Positions 10,918 to 22,526 of a stretch of DNA of 64,000 nucleotides are shown in pieces. The DNA is from Macrobrachium rosenbergii (Eukaryota; Arthropoda; Malacostraca; Decapoda; Palaemonidae): NCBI RefSeq assembly GCF_040412425.1, contig NC_089794.1, positions 13,391,103 to 13,455,102 on the forward strand, given 5' to 3'. The translations under genes were made by a program, and so were the position numbers. A model generated the notes under the pieces. That model was not told the origin of the DNA and made no database searches. It saw only the letters and a program-made list of their open reading frames with translations. Every line of letters starts with the position of its first letter. Position 1 is the first letter of the stretch.

Positions 10918-11690
10918 GATAAGGTACTGAAAACTGTGTTTACATTTTATTACATACAAGGTGTAAATGAAACTGGAAAATACAGAGAACCAAATAGTCT
11001 CATTTTTAACTGCACAGCATTCAAGCTTAAAAATTGACCTCTGGATCTAATTATCAGTAAAATTCATTGCAAAGAAGTGGGAAATAATAGTGAGTATTTC
11101 TTTAGATACCCACCAGAATGTAGAAATATTAATTTTAGCCAAAAATAAAAAATAAAAAATGAAGAATATTTGCACTCCTTTTCCTGAAAACAAAATGTAA
11201 AATAAAAAATAAATAAATACTTAACAGTCACTAATAGTACTGTACTTACACTACTGGTCAGGTAAGATTAAAAAGTTCTGGATATTCAAAGCCACTTGAG
11301 AACATTTAGCAATTGCTGAAGCAAATAATAATGAAATTTTTCAATAGCAATTGTATTATTATTATTTTTATTAGAAGACCACATGTGGCCACAGTGCCAT
11401 CTGAACGGACCATTATTCCTGGAATCACAATAATAGGGAACAGAGTAAATTGTCTAATGCCACTCAACAATTCTGGTTTCCTTGACTCACTGACTGATAT
11501 TATTGCACAGAATCTTTCAAAGTTAAAACATAATTTCCTTTTCTTTACCCTTCTGCAATTCCACACAACAAAAAAGATGATAATAAGAATTAAAAGATGT
11601 CTCTGTAAGAGGACTAACCCAAGAGCAATGGTAGCTCAACAGTGGGGGCATCTGGGGTGCATCTTGAATAGCAATGTAATTTTACTCAAT
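10918..11690. other. 3' flank of the protease gene
   Basis: AT-rich probable 3' UTR with several AATAAA motifs (about 11145-11215), then intergenic DNA with a short (ATT)n near 11355. No further gene is supported. Confidence 0.5.
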
Positions 11691-12699
11691 GGTAAATATG
11701 TGCTGTTATCTATGAAACAGGTTTTGAAATAGGAAAAACCTATTTTTGGTAGCTGCTGTTTGTCCTAAAAGGAGCTTCTTCACTTTTGAAACAATCAACC
11801 ATGAAGGCAGAATTTCAGAATTTTGTGGTGACTGGGAAATGAGAGTTTATGGAAGAAATAAAGCCATTTGTCTCCTCCATCCCAGTATCTGATAATGTTA
11901 CAAAGGAATGAGCAACATTTTTCCTCCCTTCTGAGGGGGAAAAGCTCCCATTGGACATGGCTACCCAGCAATTTGGAACCCCTACAAGAAAAATCACAGG
12001 TTAGCCCATGGCTGAATTTTATGCTACGCTACACCTAATAAAAAACCTTCCAGTGTCTTCCAGAACAATGTTCACTGCAGTAGCCAAGACATTTATGTGG
12101 ACCGTAATGGGAGCACTCTATGATACTCTGGAGTGTCACATTATGGACTGAAAGGAAGCACTGGTGGGGTCCAGCATTTCGCTCCTTAATGTAACCTCCT
12201 GATTGCTTTCTTCCCCTATCTGTTGGGACCCTTTTTGAAGTGTGTTGTCACACAAATCGCTGAATGAGCCTGACAACAGAATTGCACAATATACAGTACT
12301 GTATGCTGTTATTGAAAAAGGGGAATCTGGGAAACAATACCCATGACAGTTTCCTCTTTCTTAGCCTAATAAAGCTTTCTGTGAATCAGAGCCGTACAAC
12401 ATTACAGTAACTATTAAAGTACCTCTCCAACTACACAAGAAAGGACAACAATAGCATCAGCACCCCTTTCAATGCAAACAAGACTATCATACCAGGGGTA
12501 AGAAAAACCAACTCCTGGACTGCGTATTACCAGGAAAGGAAGAGGTGGAGCCCCATAGGACTTGCATGGTTGGGGCTGTCTTCTACAGCATAACATACAG
12601 TGGAAGTTCTCCTCTTGGGAAACACAGTACAATTCACAATGGGCTAGGGTAGAGATGGTCTCACCCTTCCCTTCCTCTAAAGTAGTTTTTTCCAAAAAG

Positions 12700-13230
12700 C
12701 AGACCCCCTTTTAAAAGGGGACCACAGAGAAAAAAGGCTTTATTTGCCACCACTCTTCATGCTGTTTGCATAAATTTTTATATATACTGTACCTATTTTA
12801 TGGGAGCTCAGGAATGAAGGATTTTAACTGATGGCCTACCTAGATGATTGGCTAATCTAGTGCTGACGAAATCTGGGAGTGGTAGTTGACAGACTCCAGT
12901 AAAAAGGTTTCTTAATGGGAACAAGTCCCACCTTACATCCAAAAGACTTTTTCTAAGGCTGGGACTTTGTTGGGCTACTCTTTGTGGCCAGCTGTCTCTT
13001 CCCAAAGCACTCAAACCAGAATAAGGAAGGACTTAGTAGATTCCCTGCACAGCCCAGCTTTTCCATAAAACAATTGTAACGAAGTCTGGGCCTGTTACAA
13101 TTTGGGTCCATGACAGATCTAATCCTGGGACTGTGACTGTAGGATTTAACAGAGTCTGGCTCTCACATGCCAAGAAAAGGTTTTGTGATTGCCTTCATCT
13201 GAGGCTTGGAAAATACTCTGTAAACCTGGA
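12700..13230 (+). pseudogene. Element A reverse transcriptase/RNase H relic
   Basis: Conceptual translation shows the catalytic strand as AYLDDWL, then PTLHPKDFF, matching the segment after the YLDD box in DIRS polymerases. The fingers and palm upstream are almost entirely missing. It aligns with 37830-38800 of element B. Confidence 0.6.
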
Positions 13231-14159
13231 AGGGGTCTTTGGCAATCAAACCAACCTCACTCCACTGTTAGTATGAGTGATAATACATACGGATGCCTCC
13301 CTGACAGGTTGGGGAGGCCAATGGGAGGATTGTCAGTTTCCTGAGGCTATTGGCTGTTTTTTCTTCTCAGAAAATTGTAACCTCCAAAAGGGACCCCTAC
13401 TTTGTTGGTCCTAGATAATATGACTGAAATGTCTTCTATAAAGAGGTTAGGCTCATGCTGAGTTCCTCTCAAGTCAGTAATTGCTAACATTCTTCCACAG
13501 TCCGGAAATGGACTGATTTGCCACATGCGAGAACCACCAACTTCCATCGTATGTCTCTGAACCTGGACATTCAGGCAATAGCAAGAGATGTATTCCTACA
13601 AGACTGGAAGAAATGAAGAATGATGTACAGTACCTTTTTCCTTCATTGTCCCAGGTTTCAAAAGCTTTGAACAATATACTAGCTTTCAACAGAACTGCTT
13701 GCCTAGTAGCCCTGAATTAGCTAAATGGTACTTGGTTCCTTATTTCTTCCACAAAAGACAAAAGAATAGATTCCATTGCCATACATTGTTTTATCCCAGA
13801 CAGAACGAGGGGAAGTCATCTACACTTCCTCCTTTCTGAGCCGTGACCTTCACTTGGAATTTTAAACCGTCTACTGTGAAGATTACTTGCCTAACATTGC
13901 TAGGTACCTAGTGCAAACTACGGACTTCATCTATCCAACATATAATTCCATACAGGAAATGTGGTTAGATTACCCCTACACTGAGAGCCCAGTTGAAATC
14001 TGTTACAACAGTTTTACATTTGATTATCTTTTGAGGTCAAGTGTCTTGCTATTTCAACAATCATGGCATACAAGCCAGCATTGGCGTAATCCTTGCCTTA
14101 TGGTTTGGAATTGATTCTAATATAGAAATTGTTAATTCCATTTTCCAGTCTTTTACACA

Positions 14160-14433
14160 GCAAAGGTCAGCATCTGCAAGGTTTCCCATTAGAGTGCCAT
14201 GTCCCTGAATAAGGTTCTTAGACTCCTGTCATCCGCTCAATTCATGTGCTGCAAAAGGCAGTCTTCTTGACTGCTTTGGCATCAGGAGCTAGGAGCTCAG
14301 ATTACTGTACTGGGCTTGCTTAGACAAAGACAACATTTCACCACTCATACACCTAGTAAACATTTACTGTTGTCTCCTGGCCTATCATTCCTGGCCAAGA
14401 ATGAGGACTTTATAAAAGGAAAATCCCCTTTCT
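14160..14433 (+). pseudogene. Element A tyrosine recombinase relic
   Basis: Frames broken by stops read KAVFLTALASG-like and then LLSPGLSFLAKNED, as in the DIRS recombinase domain around the first catalytic Arg. The same stretch is at 39900-40090 in element B. D1 is inserted right after it. Confidence 0.55.
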
Positions 14434-14438
14434 ATACA

Positions 14439-14586
14439 AGTAACTTACCAAGTAATTACATTGCTATTAGTTCCTACTTTTCGAGGCAGCTTAAGTTTTT
14501 AACAAATTTTGGTGTGGGTAACAGACCCCGCCCATTTTCGGGGAAGAATAGGTACACCCAGCTAAGGTATTCAATTCGTTCCTGCC
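14439..14586 (+). repeat. D1 left inverted terminal repeat
   Basis: The segment starting CTTACCAAGTAATTACAT matches the reverse complement of 21667-21805, and further in, of 20526-20565. The match is near-identical over the outer 60 bases and carries small indels further in. Confidence 0.9.
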
Positions 14587-14783
14587 ACTTGTCGACTGAA
14601 CATTGGTTGCTGGTTAGATTTTGTTTTGACTTGTTTTCACCGGTTGTTTGTGGACATCGCCGAATTTGGTGAAGTACACTGTAGATTTTGGTAGTGCTAT
14701 CAGCTTTTTCCTTAGTTGTGACTGGACATGTCAGGCTCGAGTGCTCATAGTACAGTACTGGGTATTGCAGCAAGGGCTGCAAG

Positions 14784-17222
14784 ATGGGACTGACATCTGC
14801 TAAGCATGACACTCATACTATCTGCATCTCTTGTAGAGGGCAAAATTGTTCTCCTGTCATTAACTGTGAAGAGTGTGAGGAGTGGGATCGGGAAATGGAC
14901 GACTCTAAATTCTCACTTAGCGAGACTTCAAAGAGACAGAGAGAGAAAGATGGCTGCTAAAGCCGAGGTTAGGTTGCAGCATTCTCCAGAGGTGTCTGTC
15001 CTTTTGACTTCTATGACAGCTTTTTCCCCTATTTCAAGTCCTCTATCTCTACCTGTAACTCCTTTACCTGTCTCCTTACCTTCTGAGCCCAGTGCCTTAG
15101 CCAGCCTTGAAGCCCGAGTAGATAAGAACTTTAGAGTTATGGTAGATACCGTAACCCAATTGGGCGCTTCTGTTAAGATCTTGATGGATCAATTGAGTGC
15201 AAAAAGTGTTAGTGCAAGTGTCGTGTCAGTGGAGGAGGTGGCTACTCGTCCCGCCGATGCTCCTAGACCTTGGTCCCTGTCAAATGCCCCTAAACCTGGG
15301 AGGAGGCAAACCGAACATTCAAGGGAGGTCGGTGGGGTTTGCCCACGGGGAGTTGCCCCCTCAGTTGAGCCTGTTGCCAGTCCCAGGTATTGACAGACAG
15401 CCACTGGAAAGGCATCTTACAGATCACCTAAACTTGGTCCCTGTCAGACTCCGCTAAACCTAGGAGGAGGCATACTGTCGGTACATGAGAGTCCGTTGGG
15501 GTTTTTGCCTTTGGATAGTTGCTCCTCAGTCTATCCTGCTGTCCACAGTTTTCGATGGACAGCCATTGAAAAGGCTTACGAGTATATGTACGTGCCGTAT
15601 CGGCGAGAGACCCCGATTTTGAAGTGGGCAGGAGGCGCAGTCATAACGTTGTAAAAGTCAGCAGCTCCCGTGGGCAAACCTCTGCTTATGTGTAAGTGTT
15701 CCAGAGATCTAGGACAAATTTCTGAACCTTTTTGCAGCTTCTGGGACCAGGAAGACATCCCGATGTCTCCCAACTTGCTTGAAACGCAACTCTCGTTTAA
15801 GAAGAGCGCCGATTGGCCAGTATTAGCTGAGCGCCCAGTGGGGGTGCATTCAGCGTCGGCCGAGCGCCCAGTGAGGGGAGGCAGTATTATGGCTGATCGC
15901 ATGTCTGGCGCTAAGTGTTTGGCTGGCGTCAAGAGGCCAGTTGGTGATACTGCCACAGGTTTCGAGCGCTCGATATCAGTCGAACACCCAGTGACATATG
16001 TTGATGCAGTGGATCAAGAGCACCCGACTGTCCTATGCGGGCCATCGCTCATCTGGCGCCAGGCAGTCAGCTGGCTTCAAGCAGCCAGTGGGTGGTACTA
16101 CAGTACGTTTCGAAAGTTCGGTAGCACTCGAACGCCCAGTGATGTACGTTGGTGCAGTAGATTACGAGCGCCACTCGGTGGATTACGAGTGCCTGAGCGG
16201 AGGAGAGTGCGCTGTCCGAGCCGAACGCTCCGACCATTGTTTGGCATTGATCATCCTACATTGGTTCACCCTGCTAAACAACCTCTTACCAGGAAGCATT
16301 CTGTGCCAGGTCAGACTTTAACCGAGTGTTCTCAGGACTTTGATGGTTCATCGGTTTTGGCGACTTCCGTGATGTCTCGCCGGACTCAGCTGCTGCACTC
16401 ACCGCCTTGTTTGGCGTCACATCCTGACAAGCATTTAACATCTCATACCACTACTGCTGATCGTCCAATGCAGTCAGTTTCGACTAGTGCCAGTGTTCCG
16501 GTGGCGCAAGACACCTCTCTGGAAATGATTCATTGTTGTCTCGACAACATCTTGAGCCTTTTAAAGAAGCCTTCAACTACAGTGAAAGAACAAAAAGACT
16601 TAGCTTCTTCTTCGATCTTGTCCTTTGGCCAAGCTAGGCTTTTCGACTACGAAGTTGGATCATTTAGTGAAAGACTTATTAATACAAAGTCTTTGAAATA
16701 TTCAGCTTCCTTGATTGGACAGTGGGAGCTTTGACAAAGAAGACTGAAGATTGCACAGCTCTACTGGACAATTTTACTGCAGACTGGCTAGGAGCTTTAT
16801 CCTGTGAAGACAAGGCAGTTTGTGATGGATCGCAAGAATTCGCTGCTTTCTTTGCCTTAGGCGTATTGGAGAAGAGGGAGCTGGGGTGTTCGTTTGTCAC
16901 TCAAGGAGTCACCCCTTCTCAGACATCGTCTCTGCTCCTTGCCACATTGGACCGAGATAGTCTATTTCCCAGAGCTACTTTGGATCATGTAGCTTCAGAG
17001 CTTCAAAAGAAGACTACCCAGGACTTGTTAATGCAGTCCACTAAACGCCCAAAGCAGCCGATTCGGACACCTGCAGCACCTGTTAGTGTAAGGGTGGCCT
17101 CTCCCTTGCCACAGCGGCCTTTTTGTGGCAGCAGAGCAGGGTATCAGTCCCGAACACGTACCAAGCCCTGTGCGGTGCGCATGGTCATCAAGTCATCTAC
17201 CAGACCTTCTACTAGCAAGTGA
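14784..17222 (+). pseudogene. D1 gag-like ORF (broken)
   Basis: It starts at ATG 14784 with MGLTSAKHDTHTICISCRGQ. The C-x-x-C and E-E-C-E-E-W pattern is the small zinc-binding-like motif seen near the start of DIRS Gag proteins. The first frame stops at 14960 and the protein resumes in another frame (about 14949-15393). A third block follows (15670-16734), with repeated ERPV units about every 20 residues. A C-terminal block (16722-17222) contains RELGCSFVTQGVTPSQT, a conserved DIRS Gag region. Role: particle protein of the retroelement. It is not intact. Confidence 0.7.
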
Positions 17223-18720
17223 GGATCCAGTCATCCGTGTGCCGGGGGGAGCAAGACTTCTCCATTTTTGGAGGAAATGGGAAGTCAAGAGTGCAGAACC
17301 ATTGGTGATAGAAGTTTTGAGAGAGGGGTACTCAATCTCATTCAACGCATTGGCGTCAGTGCCCATCAACTTGACAGCCTACTCCGTACACTTACAGAGG
17401 TTTTTGGCCCTGTGAAAGGAGTTACCTCTCTGCTCAAAAACGAGGCTATAGAAGTTTAAAAGATGTGAACTTGAAGGGGTTTTACAACCACCTCTTCATC
17501 GTACCCAAGTCATCGGGAGGGTGGAGACCTGTCCTGGACTTAAGTGCTCTGAATTTTTTCATAAAGACCACAAAATTCAGGATGGAAACCAATCAGTCAG
17601 GTGCTGTTCTCCATTCATCAAGGGGATTGAATGGTTACGATAAACATGGAGGACGCATACTTTCACTTTCCAGTTCACCGGAATCCAGAAAGTACTTGAG
17701 ATTCGTGTTCCAGGGCAGGATCTACCAGTTTCGAGCCCTCTGTTTCGGTCTTTCAACAGCCCTGGGTCTTCACCAGGGTTCTCACCCCAGTAGCAGAGTG
17801 GCTACATTTGACAGGCGTCAATATGTACATGTATCTCGATGACTGGCTCCTATGCTCCCCGTCGAGAAACCGTCGCATGGAGGACTTACAGAAGACTCTC
17901 CCTCTTGTCCAGGATCTGGGCCTTCTGATCAGCCTTTCCAAGTCACAACTAGTCCTGACTCAGTCGATCGTCTAGTTAGGGATGATGACTGACTCTCAGA
18001 GTTTTCGAGCTTTTCCGTCAGAGAGAAAAATTCTTTCCTGCCTGCAGACAATTCAGAAATTTCTCATTCTTCCTTCCTGTTCAGCCAAAGAGTGGATGAG
18101 CCTCTTGGGCACTCTTTCGTCCATAGAGAAGTTTGTGCTGTTAAGGAGACTGTACTTGAGGCCCTTGCAGTTCTTCCTAAAGGTCAGCTGGCACAGGAAG
18201 ACGTCTCCAGACTCATTTGTCTTCCCCATTACTCCCAAAATCAAGGATGACCTTTGGGGGTGGCTGGGAGAAGAGAGATTTCTGGTAGGGGAGTCTTTAT
18301 TCCCTCTGAACCCAAGCCTAACATTGTTCTCAGACGCTTCAGACCTTGGATGGGGAGCTCATTTACAGGACTTGGAAGTTGCAGGGATGTGGTCACAAGA
18401 AGAAAGATTGATCCACATCATTGTAAAGGAGCTGAAAGTGATACACATGGCTCTTCAGCATTTTGCTTTGGTGACACACAACAAAATAATTGCTTTCATA
18501 ATCAATCAATCATCAAAATAATTGCAGTCCACTCGGACAACATGCCGACGCTGGCCTACATAAGGAACCAAAGAAGCACGCACTCTTTCTCTCTTTGCCA
18601 GGCAGCCAGAGATCTCATTTGGACCCAGAACAACCATACTTGGATTGTCACCAGCTTCATTCAGGGCAAGATGAACATTCTTGCAGACGTCGAAGAATCA
18701 TTGTCTTCCCCTGTATTGAT
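17223..18720 (+). pseudogene. D1 reverse transcriptase and RNase H (broken)
   Basis: Ordered motifs across shifting frames: PLVIEVLREGYSISF (about 17300), FIVPKSSGGWRPVLDLSALN (about 17492), NMEDAYFHFPVH (about 17645), KYLRFVFQGRIYQFRALCFG (about 17690), the catalytic YLDD (17832-17843). RNase H follows with LTLFSDASDLGWGAHL (about 18320) and VHSDNMPTLAYIRNQ (about 18530). The PKSSGGWRPVLDLS block is characteristic of DIRS/Ngaro polymerases rather than of gypsy or non-LTR types. Frameshifts near 17600 and 18490 and a stop near 17974 disable it. Confidence 0.85.
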
Positions 18721-19089
18721 TGTCAATCCCAGACCCTCTGGCTTGGGCAACAGATGCAATACTCCAGGAATGGTCCGACCTGGACATGTATACCTTCCCG
18801 CCATTCAGTATGGTGAGGGAAGTCATCAACAAGTTTCAATCTCACATCAACTCGTTGATGACACTAGTGGCCCCCCTTTGGCAGCAGAGGGAATGGTTCC
18901 CAGACCTTCTAAGCCTCTTAGTGGACTTCCCAAGACTTCTTCCACAGCGTCGAAGTGTTCTCAAACAACCTCATTTCCTTCGCTATCATCAAGGTTTGTC
19001 CACTCTAGCTCTGACAGGCTTCAGACTGTCAGGAGGCTTGTCAGAGCGAAAGGATTTTCAAATGCAGCTGCCAAGGCTATTACCAACTG

Positions 19090-20040
19090 TACACAATAAT
19101 CTTCATCCAACGTCTACCAGGCTATATGGTCAGTTTTTTCGTGACTGGTATCGAAGACTCAGTATCTCATCTTCTAAAACCACTTTAGCTCAAATAGCTG
19201 ATTATTTTTAATCTCCCTGAAGTCTTCTCGGGGACTAGCGACTTCGACTATTAAAGGCCATAGATCCATGCTCAATTCTGTCTTTAGTCACAGAGGTTTG
19301 GATCTTGCAACAAGTCAGGATCTTAGTGACTTGATTAAATCTTTCAATATTTCAAGGGAACACAGTCTGCCATCTATTTCTTGGAACCTAGATGTCGTGC
19401 TTCATTGGCTCTCAGGGCCTCCCTTTGAGCCTCTTCAAACATCTCCCTTGAGAGACTTAATGAGGAAGACTCTCTTTTTGGTTGCTCTAGCAACAGCCAA
19501 AAGAGTTCGTGGAATACAGGCCTTGGACAAGCAGGGTGGCTTTTCACAAAGTGATAAGTTTACCCTTGAGATTCTTACGAAAAACGAAACCCCAGCCAAT
19601 CCTTGGCCCTGTTCATTCTCTATCAAGAACCTTACATATATCCTGGATCCTACAGACCAGGAGATAATTCTGTCTGGTCAGAGCCTTAAAATGTTACCTG
19701 GAGAGGACTAAGAGCATTAGAAGCTCCTCTCATAACCTCTGGTGTTCCATAAAGAGCCTGTCTCATCCTACGCCAAAGAATGCATTATCCCTCTTTCTTA
19801 GAGAAGTGACGTCTGAACCCCACATGGGAATTCAGAAAGAGGCCTTACCTTTATTGAAAGTTGAAGCCCACGAAGTCCGGGCAGTCGCCACTTCACCGGG
19901 TTTTAAACACAATCTGTCATTATCAGACTATTCTTCAATCTGCATACTGGACGTGCAGATTTGTGTTTGTCTCTTATTCACATGATGTAGAAACCACTTA
20001 TGAAAACTGCAGTACATTAAGATCCTTATCTGTGGCTGGT
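19090..20040 (+). pseudogene. D1 tyrosine recombinase (broken)
   Basis: An N-terminal core-binding part reads VFRDWYRRL-like (about 19135) and GLATSTIKGHRSMLNSVF (about 19232). The catalytic part has LFLVALATAKRVRGIQAL (about 19474) carrying the first Arg, HEVRAVATS (19869-19895) giving the His-x-x-Arg pair, and AYWTCRFVFVSYSHD (about 19941) with the likely nucleophilic Tyr. This enzyme would integrate a circular DNA copy. A stop at 19209 and frame changes before and after HEVR break it. Confidence 0.8.
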
Positions 20041-20525
20041 TTGGTACTGGGGGAGGAAGGGTAGCAACATGCCTCCTATTTCTCTATCTCCTCACCTTGA
20101 ATTTAAGTGATCAAGTTATGGAAGCTGGGGGGTACTACATACCCAGAGCACCCAGCAGTCTTCCAACGGATGGGTTTGGGGTTTTACGTAAGATGTAGGT
20201 AACAATATATTTGGTCAAATTTTTCTTGTACTGCACCCAGGGCAAGGGCATACCCTTTTGTATAAGGCTTTGGCAATCCATCGGAGTACTCCTTGGCAGC
20301 AAAGCACCCAGTAAGCAGAGGCAATTCTCAGCTTTATGGCTGTACCACTACAGGTTGATGATGAGCACCTACCAGAGGCAGTAATCATCTGCTGTAGCTC
20401 TCTCACCAGGTAGGGTTACAACAAGCATTGTCCAATGCTGGCTACCTATCTATTTCAAATTCATCTCAATACTGAGTGTTTTTGAGTAGCTAGTGTCCAT
20501 GTATCCCACCTCCAATGGACATTAT
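20041..20525 (+). other. D1 3' non-coding part
   Basis: Non-coding sequence between the recombinase and the right inverted repeat. An internal complementary region would be expected here in a DIRS element, but no clear palindrome was found. Confidence 0.45.
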
Positions 20526-20565
20526 GCATGAACGAATTGAATACCAGAGCCGATTGTACCTATTA
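20526..20565 (-). repeat. D1 right inverted repeat, inner piece
   Basis: GAACGAATTGAATACC is the reverse complement of the inner end of the left inverted repeat. The repeat continues after the insert at 21667. Confidence 0.8.
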
Positions 20566-20961
20566 CAGTGATCCCTCGTCTATCGCAGATAATGGGGACC
20601 AGAACGCCCCGCGATAAGTGAAATTCCGCGAAGTAGCATTGGCCCCTCCCTAGGGAGGCATATACTGTATATACATGGTATATATTTAAAGGCTTTATAG
20701 CCTTTCCCACACTGTTATAAACACTTCCTATGCACTTAAACACTGTATTACTATTTTGATCTCCTATCACAGTAATATGCATAAAAAAAGATCGTCCCAT
20801 ATTTGTAATGTTTACGTTCTGAGAATCAGCTGACTGAAGCTGCTCACTACTAACGAAAGAATTAGGAAAATAATTTTTTAGTTGCTAAAAGAAACAAATT
20901 TATCAATGAAATTATTTTTAATTCTGTACATAAAAGTTTATGATATAGTAATTCATATCTC

Positions 20962-21035
<74 letters not shown>

Positions 21036-21664
21036 GGTGTGTACTGTACAGCACAGTAACTTGGGATGAGACTAAGTCTTGACTAAGTCTTGACAAGCTG
21101 GTGATGAGAGAGTATACAGTATCCTTGAGTTGCTTACGTATGAAATTCGGATTTTAATTATTTTTACAGTGATTTAAGATGAAACATCAACAGTGATAAG
21201 ATATTCTCTTATGTACCACTCACGTGCCTTGTCCGAGTGCCTGTGGGTATATCTGAAGCTTCCAGTCCTTGCGCCGTCGGTCTCGGTCTAAGCCGTTCTT
21301 CTCACGTAACATGATGAAACATCGCTGTTTTCCACAATATGGCTGCCGATATGGCGGTACTTTTTAATTTTAATTTTTCTATGAATATTTCTGAAAAATC
21401 CAGCGATGCAGTGAAGCATCTTTTGTTTAATTTCATTTTGTACTGAATTATATGTCATAATGCAATGAACCAACAGTACTAGCAGATATTAATAATTATT
21501 AATGGAATTAATGAAATATTTGGGTCTTCATATATCGCGACTATTTTTGAAATTTCCGGAAAATCCGCTATATATTTTCTCTTATAATATACATACGTAA
21601 TGGAAAAAATCCGCGAAGTCGTGAATCCGCGATAGTCGAACCGCGAAGTAGCGAGGGTTCACTG
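20566..21664. mobile_element. Tigger/pogo-like non-autonomous DNA transposon
   Basis: It begins CAGTGATCCCTCG and ends CGAGGGTTCACTG, and both ends are flanked by TA (20564-20565, 21665-21666), the target duplication of Tc1/mariner-type elements. Repeated CGCGAAGT and TCCGCGA words near both ends resemble Tigger termini. There is no transposase frame. A long (GA)n tract lies at 20964-21032. Confidence 0.85.
20964..21032. repeat. (GA)n microsatellite
   Basis: A pure GA tract of about 69 bases inside the Tigger-like element. Confidence 0.98.
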
Positions 21665-21666
21665 TA

Positions 21667-21834
21667 TTATTATATTCCCGAAAGTGGCCGGGGTCTGCTA
21701 CCTACACCAAAACAATATGAGTGCTACCGCAAAATTTTTTAAAAACTTAAGCTGCCGTGAAAAGTAGGAACTAATAGAAATGTAATTACTTGGTAAGTAT
21801 ATATATAAAACTTTATTTTATTATTAAATGTCAT
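21667..21834 (-). repeat. D1 right inverted terminal repeat, outer piece
   Basis: Reverse complement of 14439-14555, including CTTGGTAAG at the outer end and GGGGTCTGCTACCTACACC further in. An AT-rich extension of about 30 bases lies beyond the matching part. Confidence 0.85.
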
Positions 21835-22526
21835 TTTCTGATAAAGGAACTCAGTATTTCATATTAAAAAATATGCCTGGTTCAAGCACTTAAGGTTTAC
21901 CTAGGTGTCATGACAAACATCCCAGGTGGTCCTATTTTTCCTACACCTCAGCACAAACAAACCACTCTCTCTACATGGGCTGAGAATTATTTTAGTGGCC
22001 CTCATTAAAAGACAGACCCTCACTCCTTTCCTAAGTCACATGACATCCAAAATTTGAGTACATCATTAACTTTCTTCAGAAATATTTCCTTTGAAGAAGT
22101 CTTCGACTGTACGGAGTGGTTATTATAGACAGTATTCCTGAACTGGTGAAGGAGCAATAATCCTGCAGCCAGACCTGACGTAATTAGGTAGTCACTGTAA
22201 AACCACAATGGATAATACATTTACAGTACTGTATAGGTTCGTGTGTCTCCCGTTCTTTCTTGGCAGACCTGAACGGGTAACTGAAATAAATTAATTGTTG
22301 ATAACCTGTGACTTTACCTTGAATAAAAGATTCCTGAAACACTATTGCCATGAGAGTGGTGGTTGTTCTGAGATATTGCTGAGGAATGAGCAATAATCCT
22401 GCAGCCAGACCCAACATAATCAGGTGAGCCACCTTCGAAACACAAGAATAATACATATTGGTTTGTGTGTCGTTCCGTTCTTTACTGCCAAACCGTATGG
22501 GTATCCAGAATGAAGAAAATGGTTAA
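21835..22526 (+). mobile_element. Element A, middle piece
   Basis: Aligns with 40085-40670 of element B. It contains a repeated block with CCTGCAGCCAGACC (about 22162 and 22399), also repeated in B. Confidence 0.75.

Larger units (their letters stand above)
14434..21834 (+). mobile_element. DIRS-type retrotransposon D1, nested in element A
   Basis: A complete-looking but decayed element: left inverted repeat, gag, RT-RNase H, tyrosine recombinase, right inverted repeat. The flanks CCCCTTTCT (left) and TTTTCTGATAAAGG (right) rejoin to the uninterrupted sequence CCCCTTTTCTGATAAAGG found in element B near 40082. D1 is therefore a younger insertion with little or no target duplication, as expected for this class. 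Its ORFs are broken by a handful of stops and frameshifts, far fewer than in A and B. The right inverted repeat is itself split by a 1.1-kb insert. Exact ends are uncertain by some bases. Confidence 0.85.
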
